DNA of 11,870 bases from DASYRM01 sp036004405. GTDB taxonomy: Bacteria > Acidobacteriota > Vicinamibacteria > Vicinamibacterales > UBA2999. The DNA is taken from assembly GCA_036004405.1 (NCBI GenBank), contig DASYRM010000130.1, forward strand, positions 1-11,870, given 5' to 3'. Below the pieces are notes generated by a model that did not search any database, was not told where the DNA came from, and saw nothing but the letters and a program-made list of their open reading frames with translations. Shown here piece by piece: positions 9,301 to 11,870 of this stretch (position 1 is the first letter of the stretch; every line of letters starts with the position of its first letter). The translations under genes were made by a program, and so were the position numbers.

Positions 9301-9655
9301 GCCGCAGCAGCGGCTGTTCTTCCTGAACAACACGCTGGTGCACAAGCAGGCGGACGCGATTGCCGAACGCCTCAAGTTCGAGCCGACGCCCGAGGCGCGG
9401 GTGAAGAAGGCCTTCGAGCTCGTCTACCAGCGCATGCCCACGCCCGAGGAGCTGGCCGCGTCGCTGCTGTTCGTCGAGAAGCCGGCGTATCAGGGCCCGC
9501 CGCCGGTGGCGGCCGCCAGCGAAGCCGACGTCAAGAAGGCGCTCGGCGCGAAGAGCAAGGAGGACAAGGACGCCGTGAAGCCGCTGCCGGATTCACCGCT
9601 CCGATCTTTCTGCTGGGCTTTGCTCAGCTCGAACGAATTCCTCTTCATTGATTAG
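6377..9655 (+). CDS. PSD1-family protein with two PSCyt1 haem domains, PSCyt2 (DUF1549) and PSD1 (DUF1553)
   Basis: This is a 1092-residue exported protein of a planctomycete/acidobacterial family with no established function. Residues 1-31 are a signal peptide or membrane anchor. Two successive PSCyt1 cytochrome c-like domains follow (about 43-138 and 149-244), with haem motifs CASCH at 57-61 and CFACH at 163-167 and candidate distal Met109 and Met215 in KMP motifs. The PSCyt2/DUF1549 domain starts near W276 and includes CARCHDHKYD at 465-474, a third CxxCH. Residues about 505-765 are rich in Lys and Glu and look helical (506-530 and 608-640 especially). The PSD1/DUF1553 domain runs from about 768, with NRMWRWHFGRG at 819-829, and the end SSNEFLFID is typical of the family. 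Periplasmic location is expected because CxxCH haem attachment happens there. It lies 27 bases after the receptor gene and 14 bases before the DUF1501 gene. A redox or catabolic role is inference. Confidence 0.92.
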   Translation: MKRLLLALAAFGPLALFVYTSRLIEVEVEAQSPTTAPTPVQAEFFEKNVRPVLTENCASCHGNGAAGGLRLDSREAALKGGKSGPAVVPGDPDKSLLMAAVRHTGAVKMPLGGDKLSDTKLQALATWIKEGAAWPDVQAGTKPESVLSDQFESHIRPVLAQQCFACHTNSKSGGLRLDSREDLMAGGKSGAAVVPGDPDRSLLIAALKHSGSLKMPKGGTRLTEEQIGFFVTWVKDGAYWPADKVATKEYSDAQKHLWSVQPLRSTQVPAVKDTAWPVNDIDRYVLARLEKEGLRPTTTADRRTLLRRVTYDLTGLMPTYEEVQAFESDKSPDAWEKVVDRLLASPRYGERWGRHWMDVVRYGEDDYNVGGRPDRTEKYPFAYLYRDWLIKALNDDMTYDMFVKAQLAADLLPENIRERHIPALGMNGNGIWVFQASPAPIERADEWHDKVDVTSKAFMGLTVGCARCHDHKYDAIYQKDYYGMASVFASSNFKSYPQVPKAVADAWEKENKVLEKKNAALKQFLDESSELYAQVLFSQAEDYMMAAWKLGSEKKATVDEVAESAKVDPELLARWVRFLKKRPDNYAALKGWQEMVADGGSEEDARKLAKEFVAKVSEINEKRKKLEKENEATLAQVKGPSAFDKDEESKDPFDPLPNGKKRRLNAYQIDLKSLDREELVLWTDVFERDVPEIVGEDADDNIDRRGKPGLLKLTEGALERRLSADFRFHIGKLRADIDAFKKAMPPRPPSVYGIGEAEQPSDLKTFIRGNPYTFGVSAPRALPSLMNNGEPKLFTKGSGRLDLAEEIIKHPLSSRVIVNRMWRWHFGRGIVDTPSNFGMAGDQPTHPELLDYLASKFIADGMSFKKFHKDILMSRTYQLSAAPVAANVAKDPSNTLYWRANRTRVDSEGVWDLLLEASSTLDISGVGGPSDELNEKMRRRAVYAKVSRMYPADFHATFDLPTATISTEKRYTTNVPQQRLFFLNNTLVHKQADAIAERLKFEPTPEARVKKAFELVYQRMPTPEELAASLLFVEKPAYQGPPPVAAASEADVKKALGAKSKEDKDAVKPLPDSPLRSFCWALLSSNEFLFID
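6503..7138 (+). repeat. Tandem 318-bp coding duplication (two PSCyt1 domains)
   Basis: Residues 43-137 and 149-243 of the PSD1 protein align without a gap at an offset of exactly 106 residues. By hand count about 52 of 95 positions match. Both copies keep CxxCH, GGLRLDSRE, GGKSG, VVPGDPD and KMP. The DNA is also alike in the best-conserved stretch (about 6580-6660 against 6898-6978). This indicates an in-frame tandem duplication of one haem domain followed by divergence. Confidence 0.85.
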
Positions 9656-9659
9656 GGAG
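9655..9659 (+). promoter_or_regulatory. Ribosome binding site for the DUF1501 gene, overlapping the preceding stop
   Basis: GGGAG begins on the last base of the TAG stop of the PSD1 gene and lies 10 bases before the ATG at 9670. The overlap of stop codon and binding site suggests translational coupling of the two genes. Confidence 0.6.
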
Positions 9660-9669
9660 ACGCCCGCAC

Positions 9670-11130
9670 ATGTCCTGTAACCACGTTTTCAAGCCCTTTA
9701 CGCGACGCCAGGCGCTGACGCGCCTCGGCGGCGGCTTTGGCATGGTGGCGCTGTCGCAGATGCTGAACAGCTCGCTGGTGCAGGCCGCGGCCGCGGCTCC
9801 GAACATCCCCACCGGTGGCAAGGGCGGCATCCTGCCGGGGCTGCACTTCAAGCCCAGGGCCAAGCGCGTCATCTTCCTGATGATGAACGGCGGCGTGTCG
9901 CACGTGGACACCTTCGACCACAAGCCGATGCTCGACAAGTATGACGGCCAGCCCCTGCCCGGCGGCCCCATCCTCACGCAGCGCAAGACCGGCAACCTGA
10001 TGAAGTCGCCGTTCAAGTTCCAGAAGTGGGGCAAGAGCGGGCTCGAGATGAGCGAGCTGTGGCCCCACCTCGGTACCGTTGCAGACGACATGTGCATCAT
10101 CAAGTCGATGTACGGCGACATTCCCAACCACGAGCCGACGCTCACGATGTTGAACACCGGCGCCAACTTCATCGGCCGGCCGTCGATGGGCGCGTGGATC
10201 ACCTACGGCCTCGGCACGATGAACGAAAACCTGCCGGGCTATGTCGTGCTCACGCCCACCGAGCCGCTGACCATCGGCAGCCCGCTGTGGACGTCGTCGT
10301 TCCTGCCGGCCGTGCACCAGGGCTCGCTGGTGCACAACAAGTGGGTGGAGGACGAGGCATTCAAGGCCGACAAGGTGATTCCCAACATCGTGCGCGGCGC
10401 CGCCGACGATCCGCAGCTGCGCGACATCGGGTTCCTGCGGCAGTTGAACCAGATGCACATGCAGCGCATCAAGGACAAGGACTCGGAGCTCGACGCGTCG
10501 ATCCAGACGATGGAGACCGCGTTCCGCATGCAGACCGACGCGCCGACGGTGTTCGACGTCAGCAAGGAGAGCAAGGCGACGCTCGACATGTATGGGCCCG
10601 GTAACACGGCGCTCGGCTGCCTGATGGCGGCGCGCCTGGCCGAGAAGGGCGTGCGCTTCGTGCAGACCTACTACGGGAAGGGCGACCCGTGGGACGCGCA
10701 CAACGACATCATGACCTACCGCAAGCTGGCGCGTGATTCCGACCAGGCGTACGCGGCGCTGATCAAGGACCTCAAGCAGCGCGGACTCTTCGAGGACACG
10801 CTGATCGTCGGCGGCACCGAGTTCGGCCGCACGCCGGCGATTCAGACGGCCAACGAGAACGTGGCCGGCGTCGTGAACGGCCGCGATCACAACGTGACCG
10901 GCTTCTCCATGTGGCTGGCGGGCGGCGGCATCAAGGGGGGCACGTCGTACGGCGCCACCGACGATTTCGGGTTCAAGGCGGTGGAGAACAAGGTCCACAT
11001 TCACGACCTGCACGCCACGATGCTGTATCTGCTCGGCATCGACCACACCAAGCTCACGTATCACTACAGCGGACGCGACTTCCGCCTCACTGATACGGCG
11101 GGCGAGGTCATTCACGACATCATCGCGTGA
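9670..11130 (+). CDS. DUF1501 family protein, Tat-exported
   Basis: This 486-residue protein matches the DUF1501 family over its full length. Residues 1-43 are a twin-arginine signal: TRRQALT at 11-17, then a mild hydrophobic stretch ending in an alanine-rich segment. Conserved family segments are MNGGVSHVDTFD at 72-83, GGTEFGRTPA at 381-390, GRDHN at 404-408 and VHIHDLHATMLYLLGI at 442-457, followed by the terminal SGRDFRLTD segment. Many His and Asp residues sit in these motifs, as in metal-dependent hydrolases, and the family is generally placed in the alkaline-phosphatase/sulfatase-like fold group. No substrate is proven, so hydrolysis of a phosphate or sulfate ester is only a hypothesis. 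DUF1501 genes commonly follow PSD1 genes, as here with 14 bases between. Tat export implies folding, perhaps with cofactor, before secretion. Confidence 0.93.
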   Translation: MSCNHVFKPFTRRQALTRLGGGFGMVALSQMLNSSLVQAAAAAPNIPTGGKGGILPGLHFKPRAKRVIFLMMNGGVSHVDTFDHKPMLDKYDGQPLPGGPILTQRKTGNLMKSPFKFQKWGKSGLEMSELWPHLGTVADDMCIIKSMYGDIPNHEPTLTMLNTGANFIGRPSMGAWITYGLGTMNENLPGYVVLTPTEPLTIGSPLWTSSFLPAVHQGSLVHNKWVEDEAFKADKVIPNIVRGAADDPQLRDIGFLRQLNQMHMQRIKDKDSELDASIQTMETAFRMQTDAPTVFDVSKESKATLDMYGPGNTALGCLMAARLAEKGVRFVQTYYGKGDPWDAHNDIMTYRKLARDSDQAYAALIKDLKQRGLFEDTLIVGGTEFGRTPAIQTANENVAGVVNGRDHNVTGFSMWLAGGGIKGGTSYGATDDFGFKAVENKVHIHDLHATMLYLLGIDHTKLTYHYSGRDFRLTDTAGEVIHDIIA

Positions 11131-11139
11131 CCGCCGTGG

Positions 11140-11159
11140 GGGCCGCCTTCAGGCGGCCC
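11140..11159. repeat. Hairpin 1 of an intergenic palindromic element
   Basis: GGGCCGCC (11140-11147) and GGCGGCCC (11152-11159) form a perfect 8-bp stem with the loop TTCA. It starts 10 bases after the DUF1501 stop codon. A transcript would fold stably here, but there is no following run of T, so it is not a classical intrinsic terminator. It could stabilise the 3' end of the upstream message or attenuate read-through. Confidence 0.7.
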
Positions 11160-11163
11160 GCGT

Positions 11164-11183
11164 GGGCCGGCTAAAGCCGGCCC
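11164..11183. repeat. Hairpin 2 of an intergenic palindromic element
   Basis: GGGCCGGC (11164-11171) and GCCGGCCC (11176-11183) form a second perfect 8-bp stem with the loop TAAA, only 4 bases after hairpin 1. Both hairpins are preceded by GTGGG (11136-11140 and 11162-11166) and have the same stem and loop lengths but a different stem sequence. This paired layout resembles REP/BIME-type elements; the assignment is inference. Confidence 0.7.
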
Positions 11184-11201
11184 CTACAAGCCGGCCCCTA
11201 C
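11174..11201. repeat. Perfect tandem 14-bp direct repeat
   Basis: AAGCCGGCCCCTAC occurs twice without a gap, at 11174-11187 and 11188-11201. The first copy includes the right arm of hairpin 2, so the second copy offers an alternative partner for the left arm (GGGCCGGC), with a longer loop. It may be a slippage duplication at the edge of the palindromic element. Confidence 0.85.
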
Positions 11202-11210
11202 GACTGACAA

Positions 11211-11215
11211 GAGGA
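11211..11215 (+). promoter_or_regulatory. Ribosome binding site for the propeller gene
   Basis: GAGGA lies 7 bases before the ATG at 11223, just outside the repeat element, and supports this start. Confidence 0.6.
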
Positions 11216-11222
11216 CGAACGG

Positions 11223-11870
11223 ATGAAACGGATTGCATCTTTCGTGTTCGTAGTGTCGGCGGCTGGCGTCGTGCTGCTCGCGCAGCAGGCGCCCCCCGCC
11301 GCGCCCAAGGCGGGCATCAAGGCCGTGCAGCGCCCGATGGCGATGATCGTGCCCGACGCGGAGTACCCGATCATCGGCGGCCCCGACTGGCTGGCGATGG
11401 GCGAGAACCAGGTGTGGACCAACAGCCGCGCCCAGGATCTCGTGAGCCGCATGGATCCAGACAGCAACGAGACGGTGGCCGTGGTGCCGGTGAAGACCCC
11501 GTGTTCGGGCCTGGTGGTCGCGGAAGGCACGTTGTGGGCGCCGAGCTGTGGCGAGAAGGTGATCTACCGCATCGACACGCGGACCAACATGGTCGTCGCC
11601 AAGGTGCCGGTGGGTCCCGCCAACAACGAGGGCGGCATCGCCTACGGCGCCGGCTCCATCTGGCTGCCCAGCGATCCCAAGGGTGAAGTGACGCGCGTCG
11701 ATCCGGCCACCAACGGCATCGCCGCCACGATTCCCGTGGCGCCCGGTTCCTACACGGCCGTCTTCGGCTATGGCCGCGTGTGGGTGTCGAGCACCGACAA
11801 GAGCCTGGTCTCGGTGATCCATCCGGCCAGCAACAAGGTGATTGCCGAGATCGCGGTGGACAAGGGCCCA
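11223..11870 (+). CDS. Secreted beta-propeller protein (YVTN/Vgb-like), 3' end cut by window edge
   Basis: The first 216 codons are visible and remain open at the window edge. Residues 1-20 are a signal peptide (MKRIASFVFVVSAAGVVLLA). From about residue 54 there are four propeller-type repeats of about 40 residues. Each has a small-residue strand, a Gly-rich turn and a Trp (W65, W105, W147, W187), then a V-x-R/Y-(I/V/M)-D/H-P-x-(S/T)-N turn and a V-A-x-(I/V)-P-V strand. This spacing fits a YVTN, NHL or virginiamycin-B-lyase-like propeller, for which six or seven blades would be expected, so about half the protein is missing. Cys94 and Cys109 sit in one repeat and could form a disulfide in the periplasm. 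Catalytic residues cannot be judged from the fragment. It lies on the same strand as the DUF1501 gene, but a hairpin element separates them, so co-expression is uncertain. Confidence 0.8.
   Translation, partial: MKRIASFVFVVSAAGVVLLAQQAPPAAPKAGIKAVQRPMAMIVPDAEYPIIGGPDWLAMGENQVWTNSRAQDLVSRMDPDSNETVAVVPVKTPCSGLVVAEGTLWAPSCGEKVIYRIDTRTNMVVAKVPVGPANNEGGIAYGAGSIWLPSDPKGEVTRVDPATNGIAATIPVAPGSYTAVFGYGRVWVSSTDKSLVSVIHPASNKVIAEIAVDKGP

Noticed and set aside
6386..9343. A 985-codon open frame antisense to the PSD1 gene
   Set aside because: Its protein is dominated by Val, Arg, His, Leu and Gly with no recognisable domain, as expected when high-GC codons are read on the other strand. The plus-strand frame has clear domains and haem motifs.
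11140..11183. Rho-independent terminator after the DUF1501 gene
   Set aside because: The stems are strong, but neither is followed by a T-run on either strand, so I list them as palindromic repeats only.

Overview
The window is high-GC bacterial DNA. It holds five protein genes, two of them cut by the window edges, and no RNA gene, CRISPR array, transposase or integrase that I can see. The gene families point to an environmental Acidobacteriota, most likely class Vicinamibacteria. The evidence for this is an Oar-like TonB-dependent receptor with an N-terminal carboxypeptidase-regulatory-like domain and no SusD partner, a DUF5916 outer-membrane-type protein, and a PSCyt1/PSCyt2/PSD1 cytochrome protein paired with a DUF1501 protein. 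The taxonomic placement is inference from gene content and base composition, not from a marker gene.

Layout. Bases 1-2219 (minus strand) encode a CBM9-like plus DUF5916 protein that is nearly complete; only its last few residues run off the left edge. Bases 2220-2629 are a 410-base divergent intergenic region with two inverted repeats that could be operators. On the plus strand follow a TonB-dependent receptor (2630-6349), a multi-heme PSCyt1-PSCyt1-PSCyt2-PSD1 protein (6377-9655) and a Tat-exported DUF1501 protein (9670-11130). The gaps between these three are only 27 and 14 bases, so they look like one transcription unit. Bases 11131-11222 carry two perfect 8-bp-stem hairpins and a tandem 14-bp repeat, resembling a REP-type intergenic element. 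From 11223 a secreted beta-propeller protein begins and runs off the right edge.

How the genes may work together. Every product has an export signal or is an outer-membrane type. The receptor could import a large or scarce substrate across the outer membrane. The PSD1 and DUF1501 proteins could act on it in the periplasm: one carries c-type haem motifs, and the other belongs to a family placed in the alkaline-phosphatase/sulfatase fold group. The propeller could be a lyase, a binding protein or a scaffold. The substrate is unknown, and no biochemical role is established for the PSD1/DUF1501 pair. The most unusual features are the duplicated haem domain in the PSD1 protein, the tight receptor-PSD1-DUF1501 linkage, and the hairpin element before the propeller gene.
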